In this document: in pieces, positions 1 to 11,400 of the stretch
How the letters are laid out: each line of letters starts with the position of its first letter
Position numbering within the stretch: position 1 is the stretch's first letter
Assembly (NCBI GenBank): GCA_036937835.1
Contig: CM072878.1
Coordinates: 10,974,001-11,038,000, forward strand
Length of the DNA: 64,000 bases
Direction: 5' to 3'
Origin: Pampus argenteus
Lineage: Eukaryota > Chordata > Actinopteri > Scombriformes > Stromateidae
Notes under the pieces: generated by a model
Databases searched by the model: none
The model's input: the letters and a program-made list of their open reading frames with translations, nothing else
Told to the model about the DNA's origin: nothing
Program-made: the position numbers and the translations under genes

Positions 1-128
1 TGTGTGTGTTTTTGTGTGTGTGTCAGTGACAGAAAAAACTCATCCATGTGGAACAAGAAAGTCCCTTTCACCTGACTGTCAACACAGAGGGCCAACTCAC
101 TGTCATATCTGGGAGCAAACGCTCTCAT

Positions 129-168
129 GCACACACACACACACACACACACACACGCGCACACACAG
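129..168. repeat. CA dinucleotide microsatellite
   Basis: A CA run of about 14 units is followed by a GCGC interruption and more CA. It is a simple sequence repeat with no coding role. Confidence 0.95.
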
Positions 169-3100
169 TTGATTCAGTTGGGCTGCTGTGCATGACAGGC
201 TCTGAAAAACATCCCCGAGCTTTGACATTTTGTCTTGTTGGACCTCTCCCGCTTCATCTGCAACTCTCAGGTCAACAGGATCATATTTCTAACATAAATA
301 AGTATATAGACATTTCACTGAATCATTAATTCAATCTTAGTATAGCACAACTTAAATCTACATGGTTTGTCTCCATTGACTATTCCTTTCAGATGACACG
401 TGTGACATTTGCATGCCCCAATCAATCTAAGAAACGTACTCAAATACCCTCCAAATCAGGACATTTTTCATGATTTTGTAGGCGAGTCAGAATCTGATGA
501 TAAAAACATGGCCGTTGCCAAAGACACATGGTCTCGGATTAGCATATCTGACAATTTGTGATAGTCTGTCTGGTTCCACGTGTCTTGGACTGAGAAATAA
601 GCACGGACTGGGTGCGATTTTTAGCAGATGGATGAGAGTCCTGCGCTGTCATTGCACAGTCTTTGCTCTCAGATGCTGGATGGAAACAGACATGATCTGC
701 ATACTGGAGGCACTTCACAGTGTTGTTTCAATAGCATTGTCTTCTCTGAGACAAACGTAGACCTCATTTGTGTGTGTGTGTTTTCCATTGTTTTTTATTT
801 AAGTGATCCAGTCAGTCTTCTCTCTCATTCCTCCACCCACCCTCTCCACCCTGTCTGTCTCCTCATCCCGTCCTCTAGTTTGCATGTGTGCATATGAGCC
901 CATTACAGGAATGGAAAAAGCCACAAATAGTGCATTGAAAATGAAGCAAAGATTTAATGATTTTCTGTGTTGTTTTATGGCTTTAAGGGGACTTCATGGA
1001 GTGATGGGTTTCATATGGTACTTGAGAGCCACCGCAGAAAACTGAAAAACCTCAGCTTTTTCGTGGCACAATGGTTCTGATTGTCACAGCTTTGTCACCA
1101 TGACGTGGACTGGAATGAGCAACTCATAAAAGCTGTCCTTTTATTTTTTTGTACCTTTAACTTCTTGATGACATGTTTGTTTTTGTTATCGTTTAGCACA
1201 ACAAACAATAAGCAATAATCGGTTACACAGCCTCGAGCCAAAATAATACATTCAAACAGAATCGCCATAAAATTTGATTTAAGATCATTTCTTGCATTCA
1301 TTTTTTAAGGAAACACTCAGGTCCACAAGCCTCATCGATATTTTGAAAGCTTGTCAATTGGCTGACCTACAGTCTTGACACCAAAGGCCACACCTGATCG
1401 GATTGCTATTAAAATATAGTATAAATCTTTTAAGGACAGCAGCAAAAGGGCGTCAAGAATTGTCAGCACTTCTTAAAAAGACATAAATTTAAGGACAACT
1501 GGTCAAAATAGAGGACATATCTGCTGAAAGGTGATGATCTTGCTTATAAAGCCACAAAATCTTTTCAGATTCTATCTTGTCTCTCTTCTGTATTTTCTTT
1601 TGAATGACTGAATGTCTTTTTTTTTTTTTTGAGATTGCATTACAAAATGTAGAGAATAAACCTAAATCAACATTTTATTTGAAAGAAAATTATATTCTTT
1701 TTAACTGAAACTACAAATGTAAAAAAAAATGCCCTTTAACCCCTCTAATATTTCTGACTAACTATATATGGTAAATAAATATTAATATTATAAATATTTA
1801 AAAAAAATAGATTACTGTAGGAATGGGAACAGCCTGTTTTATACATCCCATCCATTTAATCAAAAGAAAATTAAAGACATTTTGAGACATTGATCAGCCA
1901 TGATGGAGTATTGACTGCACAATATTTAATCTCGCTGTGTATTGAACAGAAACTGTTTAATTATTTTAATAATACTGCTGTGTTTAAATTAGGCCTGACT
2001 ATATACTTAATATCTGAAAATTAATATATCCTTCACTTTTCAATTTCATCGTGTTAAATACTGTATGATGGAACTAAATCATTAGTTTTACCTCTGTTAT
2101 TAGTGTACTGTGCTCTGCTGTAACTTAAGGTCAGATCATATGTAGCTTATTTCGGTGTTTCTCGGTGGTTCGGATTAGACAAGTGGACTTTTTTTTAGTG
2201 TGCATGGAGCTACATTTTCCAGAGCGAGTGTGATTTTTTCCCGACAACTTGTTCTGTGTCCAGCCCTGAGGCCATTAGTGATAGAAGCTGAACACGGCTG
2301 ATTGGTGTAACAGACCAGGAAGTGGTTTCTGTAGCGTGGAGTTGTAGTGTGTTTTAATGGAGGTGAGTTTTGGCTGGAGTTGCATCTAACTGATATTATA
2401 AGGTTTAAAAAAGGCTCACACTCACACTCTATATATGGTGGGAATTATAGTAATCTGAAGTGCATTGTGGTCCATTTTGGGGGCGCCAGTAAAATTGTGT
2501 CATTTTTTTCTCTTTTCCACAGTTAGCTAGTGAGGAAAAGTTTTTGTTTCATTCGTCCAAAATGAAATGTTTCAGATGCTTGGTAGTCATGCTCAGTTGC
2601 GTTGCCATTTCCAGAAAAGAATAACATGAGGTTGAAAACAGACGGGTGTATCCAATGCAAAACCTCTGGGAAATTAAAAGACATTTCTTTATCACATGCT
2701 GAATCCATATCCTCATCTGACTTCTAATTAAGACTGGATGTTCATATGCTACTTGCTAATTAGATCGTCCAACAAAAAGTATGACGGTTCTCTATAGAAA
2801 AGCCCGCCCACAGACACACCGTCACATACACACCTGTGCTTGATTTTACCCCCTACCCACCCACACATGCACACATGCTTATTATGTATCCTGCTGTAAC
2901 CCACCATAGATGAAAATGTAAAATATTGTAGTCTCTGTAGGAAGTATGGCACTTCAGCTAACCTCCTGTCGAGAAAATCCTCCCTCACTCCATTTATGCA
3001 CCATTATTCATGGGGAAATAATAATCTGATAAGAAAGTATTTAAAATCTGTGGGTGGTAACAGTCTTTCCGAAGTGGAGGATTAGCACCGGCCATGTGTC

Positions 3101-3206
3101 TCTAACCCTCCACTTCCTCTGCTTGTCTATGGAGAGAGATGATGTGTGTTGGTGAACGTACATGCTGTGTCACTGTAGTGCAACCAGGTTATACTTCAAG
3201 CCATAG

Positions 3207-3975
3207 TGAGACATTCTGGGAATTTAATTATTTTGGAGAGTTAGGTGAAAAGTCACTAATTAACGTGTTCATTGCTATAGCTATTTCTTAGCCATCCTCC
3301 CCCTGGTTGCCTGGCGACTGCTCCTGGCCAAGACAACAAGTAGCCATTTTACTAGTAATTTTTAGCAATAAAAAGTTATTACTATTACTATTTCCCTTGG
3401 TTTTTTTTTGTATGGATCTAACAAATGAAATATACCGTGTTGTTGCCTTTAGACAGATCCAGGTTAGCTTTCTGAGATGATTGATACCACTCTTAAACAT
3501 TTACAGTAAATATGAAGTTACATCCAGCAGCCAGTTAGCTTAGCTTAGCATAAAGACTGGAAACAAGAAATACAGCTAAAATGGCTCTGTCCAAAGATAA
3601 AAAAAATCGACCTATCATCATTTTCAAAGCTCACCGATTAACATGTTATATGTTAATCTGAAATCCCAACAGTAAAAATGATGAAGTTGTGGTTTCTAAG
3701 GTGATTATATGAGCTTTTTCTGTGCTGGTAGAGCTAAACTAACGCAAACAAAATTTAGCAAACAGCACATAACCACCCTTGTATCTATTTAAACAGACTA
3801 GATATAACCTTACTTACTGGCCTTTAGAGGTGTTGCTAGGCCAGGCTAGGTGTTTCCAGTGCTAAGCTAAGCTAACACGCATACAAACACGAGGGTGGCA
3901 ACGATCTTCTCATCTAACTCTCATCAAGTAAGTGACTGAGAATATGTCCCAAAATGTCAAACTATTCCTTTAAAC
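3207..3975. mobile_element. Teleost fold-back interspersed repeat (non-autonomous)
   Basis: The block has inverted ends. The right end reads ...AAAATGTCAAACTATTCC (3951-3970) and the left end begins with a diverged complement near 3207 (GACATTCTGGGAA). Internally, TTAGCTTAGCTTAGCA (about 3536-3551) faces GCTAAGCTAAGCTAAC (about 3860-3875). The GAGTTAG...CACTCTT segments near the left end correspond to CATCTAACTCTC near the right end. The wording is typical of a repeat common in percomorph genomes. No protein is encoded, so it depends on enzymes from elsewhere. The exact family and boundaries were not checked against a repeat library. Confidence 0.65.
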
Positions 3976-4782
3976 TGTTCTATTTTCTGCTCATTGATCA
4001 AAAGACGCATGGAAATCTGTTTCACACACCAGCACATACATCTCACGTCTCACAGAAAAACGTTGATTTATTTGTTGTTTTCTGGACAGCATATGTTTCA
4101 TCCTAGCACGGAGACATAAAGCAATGTACCCGCATTCATCCTGTCAGCCTGACGGGCCGTCTATGGCCCTGAGGTTCTTTCTGTCACCCTTTGAGCACAG
4201 CAGCAATGCTGGGAAATGTTTTCCTTTAGTTTGTTGTTTGCCGCCCTCATTTTTTTACGACCTTTATTTTTCCACCACCTCTTTAAAGAGACAGTAGTAG
4301 TATAGATGGTCCAGTAAATGAATATAATAACCTGTGGAACTTCGGATCTGTTTGCATTTAAGGGAAATGATATGATAACAATCTACAATTAGTCCTGCTT
4401 TCTGTACAGAATGTCTTTTGTTAGGACACTATGGGGGATATATATTGTAGCTGTAGCACTTCAACGGGAGAACCCATAATCGCGGGGGCAGGAAGTCTCT
4501 TGGCCACATCCTTGTTGCCAGGGTTAGTATTTAATCTTCTGATCCAGACTGTTAGGGACATATCAGTAGTGTAATCAGCACTGTAGCACTTCAGGGAGGA
4601 AAAGCGCTACATCCTTTTAACAGCAGGGAGTACCAGACTAATGTGACTAGTCAGCAAGGCTTTCCAATACTGGGTTAAATATAAAACATCTCCAAGCCCC
4701 GAGTTACCTACTGAAATAGTAGACTGAAAAGGTATTGTTTTGGAAAAGGTGTATTTGTAAAATATGTATATTGTAACAATAG

Positions 4783-4816
4783 ATTTGCATGCATGATTTG
4801 CATGCATGATTTGCAT
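4783..4816. promoter_or_regulatory. Triple octamer (ATTTGCAT) cluster
   Basis: Three exact ATTTGCAT copies start at 4783, 4796 and 4809, spaced 13 bp apart because a 13-bp unit (ATTTGCATGCATG) is tandemly repeated. ATTTGCAT is the complement of the canonical POU/OCT octamer ATGCAAAT. Binding is an inference; the array could simply be a short tandem repeat. Confidence 0.4.
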
Positions 4817-7056
4817 TCATCCTCCCTGACACCACATACAGGAACAGATTTATGATAGAAAATGGCTATTATTGATTCTCTGATAATGAGACAGATTGTG
4901 ATGAGGGTGATAGGGACCTGAGGAGTATGGGGGGGAAAAGCCACAAATCATTAACTATTCATGAGGAATAGAAAGACAACTTATGGTCAATTACTGAAGT
5001 GACACTTGTGTGAAGGAGTGAAGGACAAATCCAAGACTATAGATGAGAGGGGGGGGTGCTCAGTTTCTCATCAGTAAACACTGACACCTCTCTCCTCTCC
5101 TTCATGCATGTGTATAGCCTATGTGCAAAAAAGCTAAGCACATACACACATGCACAGAAGAGAACAATCTGTCATATAGAGACAGACGTATTGATCAGAC
5201 ACAGATAAACGGGGCAGACAGGCAGGGATAGGCCATTTGCAGCTCTTGTAGTTGGATAATAATCAATTAATGGTCTTTTATTATAGGGATCATTTAATGG
5301 GGTTGACTGAAATGGCTTCAAGGAAACTTTAAGTAAAAGGGGGGAAACTTGAAACTTACTCAGGAGCATCTCCAGAGAAGTCATTTTTTTCTGTCTACAC
5401 TCATGCTCATTTTGGATAGTGGACATTTTAATAATAAAAAAAAAGTCTCCCTGTAATTATTCCATTCTGTTTTCACAACTTGTTTCCAATGCTACTGCAG
5501 GTTACTGCAGGTTTAAGCTCTCTCAGAAATAAATAATATTGTCACACTGCCCTCAAGAGTCATTTTAAAGGTGAGGTTCACCAATTTTTCCACAGGCAAA
5601 GAGCATGTTTCTATTGACTTAACTGATTAGCTCTAATTGATTATTATTAATTTCTTGCTTTCACAGGCTGCCAGGCGTTATTTTTGTACCAGTTTGAACA
5701 AGAAAACAGTGATCATCAAAATTAAAATAAAGTTTAGTATGATCATCCGACAGTCATCTGAAGCTTTGAATCGCCTCTTGTCATTGACATTCGGACTTTA
5801 TACAGACTTCCAATCTCAAATAAATAAAAGCACACAGGCTCTATTACTTGTCTATTTTACAGCGAGCCACATGAAAGCTCCCCGTTTCCAGTAACGCAAT
5901 AGAATAAATGGACTACAAAACATTCATTTGCTATTTTAAACATTGCTCATCATCTGTTTGTCATGCAAAACAATTTGTTTCTGGAATCCAAATCCACCAC
6001 AGCTTTGTCTCACGCAGTCTGTCAATGTCAAATATAGACAAATAAACGAACGCCAGATGTGTCAAATGCTATATTATCCACAATGCAAAGCCGGCTATTT
6101 GGCCAGATAAATAAAATCATTCATAGGACAGCAGTTTAAATATGCAATATGAGATCAATCACTTGATTAATAATCTGGTTTACTGGTTTAGTGTACATAT
6201 TAATCTGCACTAGAGTACTTCCCAAAATGTGTCTTCACAGTGTAGTAATTGTAGTTCACTAGTGTGTGCTACACAGCTTCTCTCCTCATTGCAGCCATAT
6301 GTTTATAACACTCGCTGAGCTCAGCAGCTTGCCATCCTGGTTGCACTTCCTGCAGATTTTGGTCTGTTTGGGTCCTTGTAGGAACCCGTAGGGGAGCTGA
6401 GGGTGGTAAAGGGGGGGCAAACTTTGCTCTTGCAGGAAGAAAGCCGGGGGGGGGTTGGGGGTGGGGGGTGGAAATCTGTAGGAAATTGCTGTTAAGTAGA
6501 TCTTGGGCTTTGTGGTTTTGACTCAGGCACAAAGTGAGTGGATGGTCCCGTCGTGCAGGCCTTATAAGTGAGACGCTGATGGGCTGATGGGGCCCTCATA
6601 CATAAACACAGAACAGTGTATGGAGCTTTAATCACGCGTGTTTTCAGGTGCTTTAATGTTATCTGTAGATGATCGTTTCAGTGCAGTACAGACAGCTCTG
6701 ATAAACCCACCCATTTCCTTCAGCTAAAAGCAGGCTGATTATTGGACTTACCGTACATTCCTCTAAAACATAACTTCAAATGAAAGTTAATGTTACTCTG
6801 TGTCTGCTAGATGTGTAAATAGGCAAGTATTTGCAAACATTCAACATATCAACTTTAAAGGATGATACTATGCTATGATAATATATCAGTGTTCAGGTTC
6901 TTTTGTTGCCTCAAAAAGATGAAAATGATTAAATTATGATGTGGAGGATCAACTGAGTTTTTATATTTTAAAATGACTGGTTGGTTGTAGTGGATTGAAA
7001 ACATTCCCCACATTATGGCTTTGAGAGATTAATCAGAATTGCCTCTGTTCATTCAG

Positions 7057-7675
7057 GAACCTGATGCCTCGTACGCTGGATGGCCAGATCACCATGGAGA
7101 AGACCCCCAGCTACTTTGTCACAAAGGAGGCTCCCAGTCGTGTCTGCACTATGAACTGCCAAACCAAGCTCATTGTGGTGGTGAGGGATCCTGTGACGCG
7201 GGCTGTGTCTGACTACACCCAGACACTGTCCAAGAACCCAGGCCTTCCATCCTTCCAGAGCCTGGCCTTGAAAAACTCCTCCACAGGTCTGATTGACACC
7301 ACGTGGAGCGCCGTGCGCATCGGCCTCTACGCCAAACATCTGGAGAACTGGCTCCAGCACTTCCCCTTGTCTCATTTTCTTTTTGTAAGCGGTGAGCGGT
7401 TGGTGTCTGATCCAGCCGGAGAGATGGGCCGGGTTCAGGACTTCCTGGGTCTGAAAAGGGTCGTTTCAGACAAGCACTTCTACTTCAATCAGACCAAAGG
7501 CTTCCCATGCTTGAAGAAGCCGGAGGGGAGTAGCAGGCCTCGCTGCCTTGGAAAGTCTAAGGGCAGACCCCATCCTCAGATCCCCTCTGAGGTCCTGCAG
7601 AGGCTCAGAGACTTCTACAGGCCATTCAATCACCGTTTCTACCAGATGAGTGGGCAAGACTTTGGCTGGGACTAA
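7057..7675 (+). CDS. hs3st6: Heparan sulfate glucosamine 3-O-sulfotransferase, last exon (hs3st6-like, partial)
   Basis: This exon gives the C-terminal 205 residues or so of a Golgi type II membrane sulfotransferase. The enzyme transfers sulfate from PAPS to the 3-OH of glucosamine in heparan sulfate. The acceptor is TTCAG at 7052-7056, with phase 1 entry (..[10 protein letters not shown]). Family marks are [28 protein letters not shown] (PAPS-binding region), the paired cysteines in [11 protein letters not shown] and [11 protein letters not shown], and the terminus [12 protein letters not shown] followed by TAA. The [14 protein letters not shown] stretch and the GWD ending fit HS3ST6 or HS3ST3 better than HS3ST2/4, which end QDFQWEQEE. 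Neighbouring fahd1 and hagh match the human HS3ST6 locus, which favours hs3st6. The upstream exon is outside the window. Confidence 0.85.
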
Positions 7676-8440
7676 CAGAGGAGGTTCCTGTCATAGGCCA
7701 GATAAAAGCTAGTGTTTTACTTTATGTGGAGACTGTTTAAAGCTCTGTGGGGCTAATGTTCTCAGGGACGGAGTGGAGGAATACGAAGTCCACCATCTGA
7801 GACTCTCTCGGGACCATTCTGCCTCAGTGGAATCAACATGACATGCAGCACAGGAGCTGTTCAGTAAACAGAGTAGAAGCTGAATGCGGTGCTGCTAATA
7901 TGCAAGTTACACACATAACTGATGGCTCAGTTATGAAAGCATTTTCTTGCTTGTATATTAATGTTAGATGGAACCAAGTACCAAAGGGAAAGCAAAAAAA
8001 AAACAAAAAAACATTGTAAAACATTGTGTCTTGTCTGAATATAATGTTTTACTTGCTTCATGTTTATAAAAATAATATTTATAGTTTCTGTTGTTTTAAA
8101 ATACAACAGTTAGAGATTTTTTTTAATGAAAAGAAAAAGTATTTATTACATGACGAAGCAAGACTGATTAAACATTCCTTGACATGACATTGAGAAAAAA
8201 TGTCACATTCAGTGATAAACCACTATTTCTGGTTGCTTATTGGCAGTATTTCTTGGACTGCATTTATATTTTGCTGGCTATATACATCGCAGTTAATATA
8301 CCAAATGATACCTCATCTGTAAATATTAAATGTGCAACAGTTATTAGGAACGACACATACACACATTCAAATGTTACAATGCCGTTTTCATTGCCTTGGA
8401 CACTACCGACTGTATCGGCTGTTACTCACTTACAATAAAT
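7676..8440 (+). other. Likely hs3st6 3' UTR with poly(A) signal
   Basis: AT-rich sequence follows the stop codon. The first convincing AATAAA lies at 8434-8439 (ACAATAAATGAC), so the mature 3' end is probably near 8455. No other gene is visible here. Confidence 0.45.
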
Positions 8441-11400
8441 GACTATTTTGATCTGTGATTGTATTGAACCATTTTTAACTCCATATGTAAAGTACGCAAA
8501 GCACAGTGCAGTGTATAAAAACCTTATTCTGACTCTGTTATGAAGTTTCATCTGACATGACATCTATCCAGAGTGCAAAATTTCATCCATTTCATGAATC
8601 AAAAAGGTTTTTCTCTCTGTTACTTCTTGTTTTGCTGTTTCCTACTTCATTTATCTTCACATGCTCCAACTTTATTTTCTCTCCTGTCTCTTTCCCTCTC
8701 CTCAGTCTCTCTCTCTCTCTCTCAAACTGCCTTTCCTCTCATCACTTGCACACAGTGAGGCCACATGTACAGTCTGAGGCCTGTGTGTGCTGGGGCCTTT
8801 AATTATGAGAGAGATGTGAGCTAACTCAGAAAGCCCCCTCCTTCCTCTCTGGGCTCAGAATTAGCAGCAGTGCTCTTCTCTTTCATGGTTCACTGTCCTG
8901 TATTGAAGACAGAAAAAAACACTGCTCTGGTGCAAGAACCAAAAAAGGAGCTGTCTGAAGATTTGACAGATACACTGAACTGCAGATGTTTTTTATTTAT
9001 TTATTTTTTATTTATTTTTTTTGCATGGAAGTATGCCGGACCATGTCTTGCATTAAATGATTAAATCAAAAATATTCAACTAAACTGATTACTGTAAGAC
9101 TGAGCTTTTGTTTAGCTTTGTGGTTTATGTACAAGAAAGAAAAAAAAAGGACTGGCTGCTTGCATGAGCACGCTAATGTGTGTAATGTGTGTATTCTTGC
9201 AGCTTTGCATGCAAACACATCTAAAGCTTTGGCTCCCTCCATACATCTTGCCTCTTCTAGTTCCAGTCAGTATTTCTGTCACATTCCCCCTCTGTTTTAT
9301 ATGTCTGGCATTAGTTTTAGTTTTAATTTCAGTGGGCCTCACTAAAACACAAATGTGCCTGCCTCACTTCATCTGTGCCAGCTTTTATTACTCTCTACTA
9401 CCAGTCATACTGATAGCTTTTTTTTTTTTCGCTGTGCCAGCCCAGCAGCAGGCATTAAAATAACTGATTTACCATCTTGCCATCTGGGAAAGATGTTAGT
9501 ATCAGTCATTATAGTTTCATTAAATCAGCAGGACATTCAGCATAATCTTTAGTTGTCATTGAACACTGGAAATGATGTGAAAAATGCAATTGAGGCGAAT
9601 ACAGGGACAGAATATATTCCCTAAATGCAACACATGTAGATGTATGTTGGTGCTTGTGAGACAGATTTACTTCATATAATTCTGTGATCTAAGAAAGCCT
9701 TAATAATATAGGCCTCTGGTCTGCGTTAGTACATATTGCTGCATATGAGCTCATGAACAGCCGACCACCACAGGAATCTAAAGACACCACCAGCATTTAG
9801 TCATATGTTATGATTCTGTCATCAGAGTTCATGATTTTATTTGTTTCTATATTAGAGGGAACAGATTCAGACATTGAAATGAAGACTGTCTGAGTGCATT
9901 TCCATTTCCATAAGTCATTTATTATATAATTCATCATCTTACTAGTATAATATTTCACACTTAAATAATAAGCATAAAACTAAAATAATTCAGAATAATT
10001 TAACCAACCATTTGTTTCCTGAACAACGTACAAGAAGTTTCAAAAAGACTATTGCTATGATTTAAAAAAAAAATAAACAAAATTGAAAATGTAGTTTGAT
10101 GGATGTTTGACCTTTACAGAATGATGTATGTGCTGAGTTTGACACTAGAAAGCTCTTTTCACATCATCTAATGAAGGGGGAAAGTTCCTCTGTGCTCACC
10201 TTTAATCTGAGTTTAAGCCATGTACGTACAAGCATGATTATGCAACATCACAAACTAGTTTATAAAGCCAGTTGTCCAAAATTGCAACTTGTGTGTGGAA
10301 ACTTCAACTCAGAATGGACCTTTCATTGAAGTAGGAGACATCATGTGTTCATCAGCAGTTAAACTTTTAAAGCTATTTAAAATATATGAAAATTCATAGA
10401 TTCTTTAGTAAGTGAGAAGGAGCAGAGAAATCATTTTATGAGAGAATTCCAAGTTGATTACTTATTATTATTAGTAGTAGTCCTAAAATATGTCTGAAAC
10501 ATCAATCATGGTATTCATCTACTGCAATGATGTGATTCAATATCATACAATGTGTTAAACCTCTCGCTCTCTGGTGACAGATTTAACATTTTGAACTGTT
10601 CATAAAACGCCAAACACACACTGAGTTCAAGGTACCAGTTGTAAAAGACGTTAGACTCAACACTCACACAGCATCCAAATGATTGGAGACACCGCAAGTT
10701 TTCACTTTGAAATATGAGATATCATGGATTGCTTAAAACTAAACTAAAAACCAAATACAAAAATTACAGGCTAATAAAACTCCAAATCTCTCCCCTTGTC
10801 ATGAGGGACAGAAATTCATTTAGTTTTTCCCTGACATGCAGCTTCATGCAGGATTTGAGCCCACAATTTGATGCATGCCATCAATTCCTACCAACTAGGA
10901 TTTGTATGCGCGAGTGAAAATCGCCCCAATGTGGATTGAGTTACAGGCCACTGTGACTATTTGAGATTAGGCGTGATGAGGGATGTATATTTTGTGCGGT
11001 GTGTCTTATTTAGGAATAATTGGGCATATGGCAGACTAATCAAAAACAATGAAAGAGGGGTGGATTACTCTGAAGGCAGCGCTGAAGGGAAAAGGGATGA
11101 TTTCTACACGGCAGATAAAAAGCAGGATTTAGAGTGTAAAAGTGGTTTCCCCGTGAGGAGCCACAAATGAAGACGCTTCGTACGGAGGACTCCACACATT
11201 TTCCACCCATACCACAGTCTCCTTCAATTGAGAGGAGAAATGTTTCGGGGATTTTCTCTCTTCTCTGTGGTTTCAGGCCTCACAGTATCTTGTTAAGTTG
11301 CGACCCCAACTTTAATTGATGAGTAGAGTCATTTGGGTTAGAGAGATTTTCATGGTAGCTCAACGCAAATTGGGGGACCTTTTTAAGGGATACGGGATTA

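Larger units (their letters stand above)
1..7056 (+). other. Long intron upstream of the last hs3st6 exon
   Basis: No exon is recognisable before the acceptor at 7055-7056, and the N-terminal half of the sulfotransferase is not encoded here. The stretch is therefore read as intron sequence of the hs3st6-like gene, whose first exon lies outside the window. It holds a TG-rich start (1-23), a CA microsatellite (129-168), a fold-back interspersed repeat (3207-3975), a triple octamer cluster (4783-4816) and a G-rich run near 6410-6470. The AT-rich stretch 5600-6200, with many ATTA cores, is a possible but unproven non-coding regulatory element. Short open frames here have no recognisable protein character. 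Confidence 0.6.
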
